Source: Allobosea psychrotolerans
GTDB lineage: Bacteria > Pseudomonadota > Alphaproteobacteria > Rhizobiales > Beijerinckiaceae
Reading direction: 5' to 3'
DNA: 64,000 nucleotides
Assembly: GCF_002917105.1 (NCBI RefSeq)
Contig: NZ_PQFZ01000003.1
Coordinates: forward strand, 153,808 to 217,807
This document shows, one piece after another, positions 1 through 8,121 of the stretch. Each line of letters begins with the position of its first letter. Position 1 is the stretch's first letter. A program made the position numbers and the translations under genes. The notes below the pieces were generated by a model. The model had not been told where the DNA came from and made no database searches. It saw nothing but the letters and a program-made list of their open reading frames with translations.

Positions 1-1894
1 CCTCGCCCTTGCGGACCTCCAGGCTGACGCCGGAGAGGACGGTGCTGCCGCCATAGCCGACGGCGATACCGCGCGCCTCGAGCAGCGCTTCGGTCGCGGC
101 ACCGGCTTGGCGCTCGATAGCGGGCGCCACCTGGTCGGCACTCTTGGCCGCGCCGAGATAGGCGGAGATGACCTCCGGGTTGTTGGCCACTTCGGTCGGT
201 TTACCATCCGCAATGATCCGGCCCTGATGCAGCACGGAGATGCGGTCCGAAATCGCCAGCACGCGGTCGATGTCGTGCTCGATCAGCAGAACCGCATGGT
301 TCTTCGCGAGCCGGCGGATGAGATCTGCAACGATGATGCGGTCGGCTTCGGCGAGGCCGGCCAGCGGCTCGTCGAGCAGCAGCAGTTTGGACTCGATCGC
401 CAGCGTCACCGCGATCTCGAGCAGGCGCTTGGCGCCATGGGGAAGGTCTGCGCAAGGAGCGGCGGCCTTGTCGGCGAGCCCGACCGCATCCAGCAGCGAC
501 CAACTGCGCGCATTGATCGCGTCGATGCCATGGGCATCGTTCAGCAATCCGCGCGCGCCGATCTTCTGGGCCTGCACGGCGATGCGGACATTCTCGAACA
601 CGCTGAGATTGGGGAAAACCGACAGGATCTGGAAGGAGCGGCTGATGCCGAGCCGGGCGCGGGCATGCATCGGCAGCCTGGTGATGTCCCGGCCTTCGAA
701 GAAGACCTTGCCGCCGCTCGGCGGCAGTACGCCGGTCAGCATGTTGTAGAAGGTCGTCTTGCCGGCTCCGTTGGGGCCGATGATCGAATGCAGCACGAAG
801 GGGCGCACTTCGAAATCGATGTCATGGGCGGTGACGAGGCTGCCGAAGCGCTTGCTCAACTTCTTCGTCTCCAGGATCGGCCGGTCCGGATCCATCGCCT
901 GGGCCGCACTCGTATAAGGCGCGATCACGGCGGGGCGGGGCGGGATGGTGTTGCGCGTCAGCGTCCAGCGTTCGCGCCGCAGCACCCTCTGCACCAGCCC
1001 CTGAATGCCCTCGGGAGACAGCAGCGCGAACAGGATCAGGATCGGCGCGAAGATCAGCCACCAGTTCTCGGTGATGGCCGAAAGCCGGTTCTCCATGATG
1101 ATGAACGTGATCGCGCCCCAGAGCGGGCCGAGGAAATGGTGCACGCCCCCAAGCACGGTCATCAGCAGGGCATCGCCCGCATGCTGCCAGCTCAGATTAT
1201 TGGCGTAGACGCCTTGCAGCAGCAGCGTCAGCAATGCCCCGGCATAGCCGACGAAACCGGCCATCAGGAGGAAGGAGCCGAGCCGCAGCAGATAGACATT
1301 GTAGCCCAGGCTGCGGGCGCGCTGCTCGTTGTCGCGCACGGCCTGGAGCGCGCGGCCGAAGGGCGAATGCGCGATCCGCCACAACAGCGCGATGCCGACG
1401 ACGACGCTCGCAACAGTGAAGAGATGGAAGCCGAGATCCGAGACGAAGCTCGGGCGTTGAACGCCCTGCAAGCCGTTCTCGCCACCGGTGACGGCCGTCC
1501 ATTTGAACGCGACCTCGAAGGCGATCTGCGAACAGGCCAGCGTCAACAGCGAGAAATAAAGCCCCTTGCGGCGCAGGATCAGCGCACCGAGGACGAGCGC
1601 CAGCGCCAGCGAGAACAGGACGGCGAGGACGAGCGCCACGACATCGGTCGCGACCCGACCGAGCACGAAGAAGGCGAGCGCATAGCTGGCGCAGCCGAAG
1701 AAGACCGAGGCGCCGAATGGCACGAGACCGGTGTAGCCGACGAGCAGGTTCACGCCCATTCCGTAGAGCGTGTAGATCGCGATCTGCGTGATCAGGCCGA
1801 CGGGGGCGCCCAGCATGAGCCAGAGCACCGTGAGGCCGGAGAGGACGAGCGCCGCCCAGAGAGCCGGGTGGCGGAAAAGCTGTCGGGTCTTCAC
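1..1894 (-). CDS. Branched-chain amino acid-type ABC transporter LivM-LivG-LivF fusion, 3' partial
   Basis: One reading frame runs from GTG at 1894 off the left edge without a stop. The order is a LivM-type permease (about 1894-960, several hydrophobic segments), a LivG-type ATPase (about 890-150, Walker A GPNGAGKTT, signature LPHGAKRLLE, Walker B LLLLDEP) and the start of a LivF-type ATPase (from about 90, LLEARGIAVGYGG). I checked the frame at several points and at both junctions and saw no stop. Permease-ATPase fusions occur in this family, while a triple fusion is less usual. The GTG overlaps the livH stop by 4 bases (GTGA), so the genes are translationally coupled. The signature motif lacks the usual serine and glutamine. 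It should form an inner-membrane importer with LivH and the binding protein at 2965-4230. The substrate need not be an amino acid. Confidence 0.85.
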   Translation of the reverse strand, partial: MKTRQLFRHPALWAALVLSGLTVLWLMLGAPVGLITQIAIYTLYGMGVNLLVGYTGLVPFGASVFFGCASYALAFFVLGRVATDVVALVLAVLFSLALALVLGALILRRKGLYFSLLTLACSQIAFEVAFKWTAVTGGENGLQGVQRPSFVSDLGFHLFTVASVVVGIALLWRIAHSPFGRALQAVRDNEQRARSLGYNVYLLRLGSFLLMAGFVGYAGALLTLLLQGVYANNLSWQHAGDALLMTVLGGVHHFLGPLWGAITFIIMENRLSAITENWWLIFAPILILFALLSPEGIQGLVQRVLRRERWTLTRNTIPPRPAVIAPYTSAAQAMDPDRPILETKKLSKRFGSLVTAHDIDFEVRPFVLHSIIGPNGAGKTTFYNMLTGVLPPSGGKVFFEGRDITRLPMHARARLGISRSFQILSVFPNLSVFENVRIAVQAQKIGARGLLNDAHGIDAINARSWSLLDAVGLADKAAAPCADLPHGAKRLLEIAVTLAIESKLLLLDEPLAGLAEADRIIVADLIRRLAKNHAVLLIEHDIDRVLAISDRISVLHQGRIIADGKPTEVANNPEVISAYLGAAKSADQVAPAIERQAGAATEALLEARGIAVGYGGSTVLSGVSLEVRKGE

Positions 1895-2760
1895 TCGAAG
1901 CGCTCCCATTTTTCGCCGAACAGGCCGCGAGGGCGCACGAGCAGGATGGCCGCCATCAGGACATACATGGCCGCCCCCGCCCATTCCGGCTGGAACTGGA
2001 TGGTCATGGCCGTGGTCAGGCCGACGAGGAGGCCGGCGACGATGGCACCCGCATAGGAGCCCAGGCCGCCGATCGTCACGATGACGAAAGCCGGCATGAT
2101 GGCGCCTGCCGCCATGGTCGGGTTCACCGTCCAGAGGGGCGCGGCCAGCATGCCGGCAAGGCCTGCCAGCAGGCAGCCGATGCCGAAGACGAAGCTGAAC
2201 ACCACGGGCAGGTTGATGCCGAGAAGGCCGACCATCTCCGCATCGCGCGAGCCGGCCCGGATGATCCGGCCGAATGGCGTATAGGTGAGGAAGGCCCAGA
2301 ACCCGATCAGCGCAGCCACCGTCACGGCCAGCACGAACATGCGGTATTTCGTGATCAGGATCGGGCCATATTCAACGAAGCCCGAGAGGAAGCGCGGCGC
2401 GGCGAAGGGCAGCGGAGCGCCGCCGAAGGTCATGCGCAGCACCGACTCGAACAAAAGCGCCAGCGCGAAGGTCAGGATCAGCCCGAGCAGCGGCTCCTTG
2501 CCGTAGAGGCGGCGGATCAGCACGATCTCGACCAGCACCCCGAGTGCTCCGGTGAGCAGCGGGGCGAGCAGGGCCGCCCACCAACCGAACTCGCGGTTGA
2601 GCACGAGGGCGAGATAGGCGCCGATCGCGAAGAAGGCGCCATGGGCGAAATTCACGATGCCGAGGAGCCCGAAGATGATCGAGAGCCCAACCGCGATCAG
2701 CACATAGAGGAAGCCCAGCACCAGGCCATTGACGGCCTGGGATAAGATCATATCGAGCAT
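1891..2760 (-). CDS. Branched-chain amino acid-type ABC transporter permease LivH
   Basis: A 289-aa integral membrane permease of the LivH family. The N-terminus (ILSQAVNGLVLGFLYVL, then GLSIIFGLLGIVNFAHG) is diagnostic, with further hydrophobic helices and the TPFGR segment typical of the cytoplasmic loop. A longer reading frame opens at 2796, but ATG 2760 is preferred because AGGA lies about 9 bases upstream and the protein then begins directly with the family-typical sequence. It precedes the fused LivM-G-F gene with a 4-base overlap. A palindromic repeat element separates it from the binding-protein gene, so co-transcription across 2761-2964 is likely but not certain. Confidence 0.9.
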   Translation of the reverse strand: MLDMILSQAVNGLVLGFLYVLIAVGLSIIFGLLGIVNFAHGAFFAIGAYLALVLNREFGWWAALLAPLLTGALGVLVEIVLIRRLYGKEPLLGLILTFALALLFESVLRMTFGGAPLPFAAPRFLSGFVEYGPILITKYRMFVLAVTVAALIGFWAFLTYTPFGRIIRAGSRDAEMVGLLGINLPVVFSFVFGIGCLLAGLAGMLAAPLWTVNPTMAAGAIMPAFVIVTIGGLGSYAGAIVAGLLVGLTTAMTIQFQPEWAGAAMYVLMAAILLVRPRGLFGEKWERFE

Positions 2761-2790
2761 GGCGCACGGATCCTGCGGAGAGCGGCGCCA

Positions 2791-2893
2791 GAGCAAATGA
2801 ACGATCCGATTTGATCGTTAAGTTGCTCTGGCCCTTTGTTTTAACGCGCTTTCTTCACGCGAACCGGCGGCCACTTCGCTCGAAAACGCTCGA
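2791..2893. repeat. Composite palindromic intergenic repeat, copy 1
   Basis: An imperfect hairpin (2791-2829, AGAGCAA...TTGCTCT with an inner GATC-GATC stem) is followed by a conserved block: a TTTTAACGCG-like stretch, GCGAACCGG, and CTTCGCTCGAAAACGCTC. The same arrangement recurs at 29447-29549 and, more diverged, at 30041-30128. It lies between the binding-protein gene and livH. Confidence 0.75.
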
Positions 2894-2964
2894 GGCCGCG
2901 CGTCAGGGATCGGCCCGGGCATGGCCCGGGCCGCGTTTGCAAGACCGGTCTTCGCCTCGTCAGA

Positions 2965-4230
2965 TCAGAGCGAATCCATCTTGCAGATGCTCTCGGCCTG
3001 GTTGCCGAAGGCCCGCGCGACACCGGCCGGCGTTGCCGGCAACTCGGCCTTCACGTCGAAATAGTCCCATTTGTCGGTGATCTTCGGCTTGATGCCGGCA
3101 ACCAGGAGGCGGCTGACCATCTGGTGGTCGAAGTCGCGATAGCCGAAATTGATGTCGCCGCGCTTGACGTTCCATGTCTCCAGCGCCTCGACGATCTTGG
3201 CGGGCTCGGTCGATTTCGCGCGCTCGATGGCATCGAGCAGGTTCTTCATGCCCATCCAGCCCATCCAGGTCTTGTCAGCGGCCGGGCGCTTGTATTTCTT
3301 CTCGTAATCGGCCGCCATCGCCTGCTCGTCGGGCGGGTTGTTCGGGTTCTTGTAGTACCAGGTCAGGGTATAGAGCCCATCGGCTGCTTCGGGGCCGACG
3401 CCCCAGAGATCGGTATTGCCGACAGAAATCTCGGCGAAGGGAATACGGCCGCGCATGCCGAGTTCGTTCCACTGCTTCAGGAACGTCGTCAGGTCGCTCG
3501 CGGCAATGCCGCCGATCACCACATCCGGCTTGGCGGCGCGGATCTTGAGGATGAAGGAGCTGTAGTCCGGCGTGCCGACGGGCACCTCATCGGCGCCGAC
3601 AAGCGTGCAGCCATTGGCTGCGGCGTATTCGGAGAAGGCGCGTTTGATGTCCTGGCCGAAAGCATAGGCAGCGGTAAGCAGGTACCATTTCTTGCCGATA
3701 TCGGCGCAATAGGGCGCGAGCACGCGGGCATGGACATCGACCGGCGGCTGCAGGCGGAAGGTGTATTTGTTGCAGGACTTGCCGGTGAGGTCGCCTGTCG
3801 CCGCATTGGCCGCGATGTAGGGGATCTTCGCCTTCTTCGCGACGGCCGAGATGGCGAGCGCAAAGGAGCTCAGCGCGCCTCCCACGATGCCGACGACCTT
3901 GTGCTCGCCGACGAGGCGCTCCGCATTCTGCTGTGCGCCTTGCGGGTTGGGCTCGTCGAGCCAGATAATCTCGGCCGGCCGGCCGAGCAGCATGTTGTTG
4001 CGCTGTTCCAAGGCGAGCAGGCTGCCTTGTGCGAGATATTCGGACTGATCGACGATCGTGCCGGTCTTGGCCCAGATCATGCCGATCTTGATCGGCTCGG
4101 CGGCGGCGGCGTTGCCGATATAGGGCATGCCGAGCTTGCCCGAGACCAGGCCCGTGGCGCCCAGGGAAGACGCGCCCATGATCAGGCCGCGCCGACCGAT
4201 GACCGGTCCCTTCGTTTGATCGTCCTTCAC
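2965..4230 (-). CDS. ABC transporter substrate-binding protein (LivK / amide-urea type), Tat-like signal
   Basis: A 421-aa type I periplasmic binding protein. The frame opens further upstream, but GTG 4230 is chosen because GGGAGGA lies 4-5 bases before it. The N-terminus then reads as an export signal with a twin-arginine-like GRRGLIMGASSLG and a likely cleavage after NAAAA. The mature part starts EPIKIGMIWAKTG, as in LivK/UrtA-like proteins. It is the first gene of the transporter group and is divergent from the oxidoreductase gene at 4417. The two palindromes in the shared 186-bp promoter region suggest common control with the catabolic genes. Ligand unknown. Confidence 0.88.
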   Translation of the reverse strand: MKDDQTKGPVIGRRGLIMGASSLGATGLVSGKLGMPYIGNAAAAEPIKIGMIWAKTGTIVDQSEYLAQGSLLALEQRNNMLLGRPAEIIWLDEPNPQGAQQNAERLVGEHKVVGIVGGALSSFALAISAVAKKAKIPYIAANAATGDLTGKSCNKYTFRLQPPVDVHARVLAPYCADIGKKWYLLTAAYAFGQDIKRAFSEYAAANGCTLVGADEVPVGTPDYSSFILKIRAAKPDVVIGGIAASDLTTFLKQWNELGMRGRIPFAEISVGNTDLWGVGPEAADGLYTLTWYYKNPNNPPDEQAMAADYEKKYKRPAADKTWMGWMGMKNLLDAIERAKSTEPAKIVEALETWNVKRGDINFGYRDFDHQMVSRLLVAGIKPKITDKWDYFDVKAELPATPAGVARAFGNQAESICKMDSL

Positions 4231-4310
4231 ATCGTCCTCCCACAGCATCTGGTTTTTCTGATTGGCCTCGGTCGCGCATCGAGGCGGACCGAACTTCGTT
4301 CGTGTAACAT

Positions 4311-4356
4311 AACTGGAATCCAGTTCCACTATTATTTTCGAAACTGGAATCCAGTT
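4311..4356. promoter_or_regulatory. Two identical 15-bp palindromes, probable IclR operator
   Basis: The perfect palindrome AACTGGAATCCAGTT occurs at 4311-4325 and again at 4342-4356, both followed by CC. Centres are 31 bp apart, close to three helical turns, so both would lie on the same face of the DNA. They are in the divergent promoter region between the binding-protein gene (start 4230) and the oxidoreductase (start 4417), 1.1 kb from the only local regulator gene, the IclR protein at 5468. Assignment to that regulator is inference. Confidence 0.8.
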
Positions 4357-4416
4357 CCGAAATGGCTTGACGCCGGAACCTGTGCGGGGGACATATGCGG
4401 CGGAGTGGAGAGACCG

Positions 4417-5463
4417 ATGCCGCAATTCTCAATTGGCCTCGTCGGTGCGGGCGCGATCGGGCGCTTGCATGCCGATGTGATCCTCAAGACGGATTTCTGC
4501 GGCCTTGCCGGGGTTGCCGACCCGACGGAAGCCGGGCGGCGCTTCTGCGAGGAGAGGGGGCTTGCCTGGTTTCCGGATCACCGCCAGCTCCTGGAGCAGG
4601 CACGCCCCGATGCGCTGATCGTCGCGACGCCGAACAACACCCATCTGCCGATCTCGCTCGATGCGATCGCCGCGGGGGTGCCGGTCCTGGTCGAGAAGCC
4701 GGTCGCGAGCACGGTCGAGGAAGGGGAGGCGCTCGCCGCGGCTTCCGCGAAGGCCGGCGTGCCGGTGCTCGTCGGCCACCACCGGCGCCATAACCCGATC
4801 ATTGCCCGCGCCCGCGAACTCGTGGGTTCGGGCGAGCTCGGGCGGCTGACCAATGTCACGGTGCTCTACACCTTCTTCAAGCCGGAGCCTTATTTCGACA
4901 TGGCCTGGCGGCGGGAGCCTGGCGGCGGGCCAATCCTGATCAACCTCATCCATGAGATCGACCTGATCCGCTTCATCTGCGGCGAGATCGAGTCCGTGCA
5001 GGCGGTGACCTCGAACGCGGTGCGCGGCTTTCCCGTCGAGGATACCGCAGCCGTCCTCCTGCAACTCGCCAATGGTGCGCTGGTCACGATCAGCCTGTCG
5101 GACACGGCGGTCACGCCCTGGAGTTGGGATCTCAGCTCCGGCGAACTGCCCCCTTATCCGCCGCAGCCGGCGCCGGTGAATTCGCATTTCATCAGCGGCA
5201 CGCTGGGGTCGCTGACTTTGCCGCGCCTCGAGCTCTGGCGCTATCAGGGCGAGAAGAGCTGGTTCGCCGAGCTCTCCCAAGACGCGCTTGCGGTCACGCG
5301 CACCAGCCCATACGTCGAACAGTTGCGCCACCTCTGCGAGGTCGCGCGGGGCGAAACCACGCCTCTGATCAATGCGGCCGACGCGACGAGGACGTTACGG
5401 GCAACGCTTGCGGTGAGCGAGGCCGCGCGGACGGGCCGGCGTGTGGCCCTCACCTCCGGATAA
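4417..5463 (+). CDS. Gfo/Idh/MocA family NAD(P)-dependent oxidoreductase
   Basis: A 348-aa dehydrogenase with an N-terminal Rossmann motif (IGLVGAGAIGRLHAD), the segment VEKPVAST containing the family lysine in EKP, VGHHRRHNP and the C-terminal domain motif GGGPILINLIHEIDLIRF. Such enzymes oxidise hydroxyl groups of sugars, inositols or related polyols. ATG 4417 has GGAG upstream and starts exactly at the family N-terminus; the open frame further upstream is non-coding. It is the first gene of a likely seven-gene plus-strand operon (spacings from a 4-base overlap to 22 bases). The substrate cannot be read from sequence. Confidence 0.92.
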   Translation: MPQFSIGLVGAGAIGRLHADVILKTDFCGLAGVADPTEAGRRFCEERGLAWFPDHRQLLEQARPDALIVATPNNTHLPISLDAIAAGVPVLVEKPVASTVEEGEALAAASAKAGVPVLVGHHRRHNPIIARARELVGSGELGRLTNVTVLYTFFKPEPYFDMAWRREPGGGPILINLIHEIDLIRFICGEIESVQAVTSNAVRGFPVEDTAAVLLQLANGALVTISLSDTAVTPWSWDLSSGELPPYPPQPAPVNSHFISGTLGSLTLPRLELWRYQGEKSWFAELSQDALAVTRTSPYVEQLRHLCEVARGETTPLINAADATRTLRATLAVSEAARTGRRVALTSG

Positions 5464-5467
5464 GCCC

Positions 5468-6340
5468 ATGGCAAAGCGACTCGAAACCGACGATCCAGCC
5501 GCCGAGCAGGAAGCGGGACCCAGCGGGTTGCTCGAGCGGACGCTCGGCGTTCTGGAGCTGCTGGCGGCCCATGCGCATGGCCTGCAGCTCTACGAGATCG
5601 CCGATCGGCTCGGCATCCCGCGCAGCGCCACCCATCGCGTGCTGACCAGCCTGGTCGAGCATGGCTATGTCCGGCAGGAGCGCCAGCTCGGCGCCTATCA
5701 GCTCACCGCCAAGATCGCCTCGCTCGCTTTCAGCTTCCTCGCCGGCAGCGGCATCACCGATTTCGCCCAGCCGATCCTCGACCGGTTGGCGCGTGATGCG
5801 GGAGAGCTCGTCCGCCTGGCCTTGGTCGACGGGCGAGAGCTGGTCTGGGTGGCCAAGTCGCAGGGTTCGCCGTTCGGCCTGCGCTACGATCCGGATATGG
5901 GCCAGGTCGGCCGGCTTTCCTGTTCGGCGAGCGGCCATGCCTGGCTCTCCTGCCTGCCGGAGGAGGAGGCGCTCGCCCTCGTCGAGAAGCAGGGCTATGG
6001 CTCGCGCGAGGAGTTCGGTCCGCGCGCGCCGCAGACCAAGGCGGCGCTGCTGCGCTATATCCGGCAGGCGCGCCAGCGCGGCTTCAGCCTGGTCGTCCAG
6101 ACCTATTCGGCCTGGATGAACGCGACAGCCGCACCGATCCGCAGGCCGCAGACCGGCGAAGTCATCGGCGCCGTGGTCATCGCCGGCCTGCATAACCGGC
6201 TCACCGAAGAGAAGATGCTGAGCCTCTCGCCGCTCCTGCTCGAAGCTGCGCGCGAGCTGTCTCTCGCCATGATGGTGACGCCGACGCTCGCGCCGCGCCG
6301 CGCCAGCGGCGAGTCGAACTTCTTCGACTCGCCCGCATGA
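5468..6340 (+). CDS. IclR family transcriptional regulator
   Basis: A 290-aa regulator. Residues about 18-80 form the IclR winged helix (LLERTLGVLELLAAHAHGL, then LYEIADRLGIPRSATHRVLTSL). The rest is the effector-binding domain (LSCSASGHAWLSCL, FSLVVQTYSAWMNATAAPI). The start is ATG 5468, four bases after the preceding stop. Embedded in the catabolic operon, it most simply acts on the twin palindromes at 4311-4356 and senses the imported compound or an intermediate. Confidence 0.92.
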   Translation: MAKRLETDDPAAEQEAGPSGLLERTLGVLELLAAHAHGLQLYEIADRLGIPRSATHRVLTSLVEHGYVRQERQLGAYQLTAKIASLAFSFLAGSGITDFAQPILDRLARDAGELVRLALVDGRELVWVAKSQGSPFGLRYDPDMGQVGRLSCSASGHAWLSCLPEEEALALVEKQGYGSREEFGPRAPQTKAALLRYIRQARQRGFSLVVQTYSAWMNATAAPIRRPQTGEVIGAVVIAGLHNRLTEEKMLSLSPLLLEAARELSLAMMVTPTLAPRRASGESNFFDSPA

Positions 6341-6362
6341 ACCGCTGAGCCAAAGGACAGTC

Positions 6363-7262
6363 ATGCGTATTCTCGTCACCGGCGGCGCGGGCTTTCTCGG
6401 CGCCTGGATCGTCAGGCGCCTGGCCGCGGGCGGTCACGCCGTCCGGATCTTCGATCTGACCGAGAAACGCGGCCTCATCGCCGCGATCGCGGGCGAGGCG
6501 GCCGCGCAGGCCTGCGAATGGCGCATCGGCGACATCGTCCGCGCGGATGATGTTCGCGGCGCCGCCGAGGGCTGCGATGCGATCATCCATCTCGCCGGCG
6601 TGCTGACCCTAGCCTGCAAGGCCGACCCGGTGCGCGGCGCGCAGATCAACCTGATCGGCACGCTCAACATCTTCGAGGCCGCGCGGGCCCATGGCATCGA
6701 CCGCCTGATCTATACCAGCACCGCCGGCGTCTATGGCCCGGCGGATGGCCGCACGCCGGTTCCGGTGTCGCATTACGGCGCCTTCAAACTCGCTTGCGAA
6801 GGCTGTGCGCGCGCCTATTGGGAGGATCATCGCCTCGCGAGCACCGGCTTCCGGCCCTATGTCGTCTACGGGCCGGGGCGGGAAGGCGGCCTCAGCGCCG
6901 GGCCGTCATTGGCCTGCCGCGCGGCGGCGCTCGGCGAGAGCTATGTGTTTCCCTATGAGGGGGCGGCCGGCCTCGTCTATGTCGACGACGTCGCGGCCGC
7001 CTATGAGGCTGCGCTGCTGCGCAAGCCCGACGGCGCCCATGTCTTCAACCTCATCGGAACGCTCGCCACGCCCCAGGATGTGATCGACGAGCTGCGCCGC
7101 CTGCGCCCGGATGCCGATATCAGGAGGGGCGGCGAACTGATGCCCTCTGCTCCCGACATCGCCGAGGGCACGGTGCGCGAAATCCTGCCCGGCCTGCCTT
7201 CGACCAGCCTGCGCCAAGGGATCGAACGCACCTTCGCTTATTACCGTGACGGGGGCCTGTGA
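6363..7262 (+). CDS. NAD-dependent epimerase/dehydratase (extended SDR)
   Basis: A 299-aa extended short-chain dehydrogenase. The N-terminal GGAGFLGAWIVRRL binds NAD, and there are ILHLAGV-like (IIHLAGVLTL) and STAGVYGP segments. The active site of extended SDRs is usually YxxxK: here SHYGAFKLACE supplies Y and K. AAAGGA lies 6-7 bases before ATG 6363. The stop overlaps TGAGATG leading into the next gene. It probably acts on a sugar or cyclic-polyol derivative in the same pathway as its neighbours. Confidence 0.9.
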   Translation: MRILVTGGAGFLGAWIVRRLAAGGHAVRIFDLTEKRGLIAAIAGEAAAQACEWRIGDIVRADDVRGAAEGCDAIIHLAGVLTLACKADPVRGAQINLIGTLNIFEAARAHGIDRLIYTSTAGVYGPADGRTPVPVSHYGAFKLACEGCARAYWEDHRLASTGFRPYVVYGPGREGGLSAGPSLACRAAALGESYVFPYEGAAGLVYVDDVAAAYEAALLRKPDGAHVFNLIGTLATPQDVIDELRRLRPDADIRRGGELMPSAPDIAEGTVREILPGLPSTSLRQGIERTFAYYRDGGL

Positions 7263-7263
7263 G

Positions 7264-8109
7264 ATGTTCAGGCTCGCCGCCCACACCTTCGGTTTCGTCT
7301 GGCGGGAGAGCGCCGAGGCTGCGTTCGAGCAGATCGCCCAAGCCGGCTTCTCGCAGGTCCAGCTCATGGCCGCGCCGCCGCATTTCGACAGCTGGCGCGA
7401 GGATCACGAGCGGACACGGTGTTTGCGGGGCATTCTCGATCGGAGCGGGATGACGCTTCTCGCGGCGGATCTCGCCAGCAGCGACATCAATCTCGCCAGC
7501 GCCTCGCCGGATGTCGTCGCCTTCGCCGTTGATGCCTATCGCCGCGCGATCATGCGCTGCGCCGAGCTCGGCGCGCCCTGGGTCTGCGTCGGCTCGGGCC
7601 GGGGGCATGCGCTGTTGGCCGATGCGAACACGCGGCTGATGGAGACGTTCCGCCCGGCTTTCCTGGCCATCGTCGAGGCAGCGCGCCGCCAGGGCATTGC
7701 CGTCATCCTGGAGAACCACCCGCAGGGCCTGCTCGCGGATGCCGGTACGATCGAGCGTTTCCTGCGCCAGGAGGGGCTGGATGATGTCCCTGTCATCTAT
7801 GACGTCGCGAATGCGGTCGCGATCGGCGAAGATCCGGTCGAGGGCCTGCGCCTGCTCGGTTCGCGCCTCGGCATCGTCCATGTCTCGGACAGCCCGGCCG
7901 GCCAATGGCGTCATGATCCGATCGGCTCCGGCGATGTCGATTTTGCCGCCATCGGCGCCCGCCTCGCGGAGCTGGGCTATATGGGGCCCGTGGTGCTGGA
8001 GATCCTCTCGGACCGGCCCCTGAACGGCCTGATCGACGGGGCACGCGCGCTGGCGGCTGCCGGCTGGGCCTTTTCGGACGCGCTGCCGCGCTCGATCCTC
8101 GCTGCATGA
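7264..8109 (+). CDS. Sugar phosphate isomerase/epimerase-like TIM barrel protein
   Basis: A 281-aa protein of the AP endonuclease 2 / xylose isomerase-like TIM barrel superfamily. It shows AHTFGFVWR at the first strand, the metal-site segments VILENHPQG and VIYDVANAVAIGEDP, and HVSDSPAGQWRHDPIGSGDVDF near the C-terminus, all typical of this fold. The start is ATG 7264, one base after the previous stop. The family often partners with Gfo/Idh/MocA dehydrogenases in breakdown of inositols and 3-keto sugars, which fits this operon. Confidence 0.88.
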   Translation: MFRLAAHTFGFVWRESAEAAFEQIAQAGFSQVQLMAAPPHFDSWREDHERTRCLRGILDRSGMTLLAADLASSDINLASASPDVVAFAVDAYRRAIMRCAELGAPWVCVGSGRGHALLADANTRLMETFRPAFLAIVEAARRQGIAVILENHPQGLLADAGTIERFLRQEGLDDVPVIYDVANAVAIGEDPVEGLRLLGSRLGIVHVSDSPAGQWRHDPIGSGDVDFAAIGARLAELGYMGPVVLEILSDRPLNGLIDGARALAAAGWAFSDALPRSILAA

Positions 8110-8121
8110 AAGGCGCCTGAC

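Noticed and set aside
107..2056. A 649-codon plus-strand open frame
   Set aside because: It is antisense to the well-supported LivM-G-F fusion and has low-complexity Arg/Gln-rich composition typical of antisense frames in high-GC DNA.
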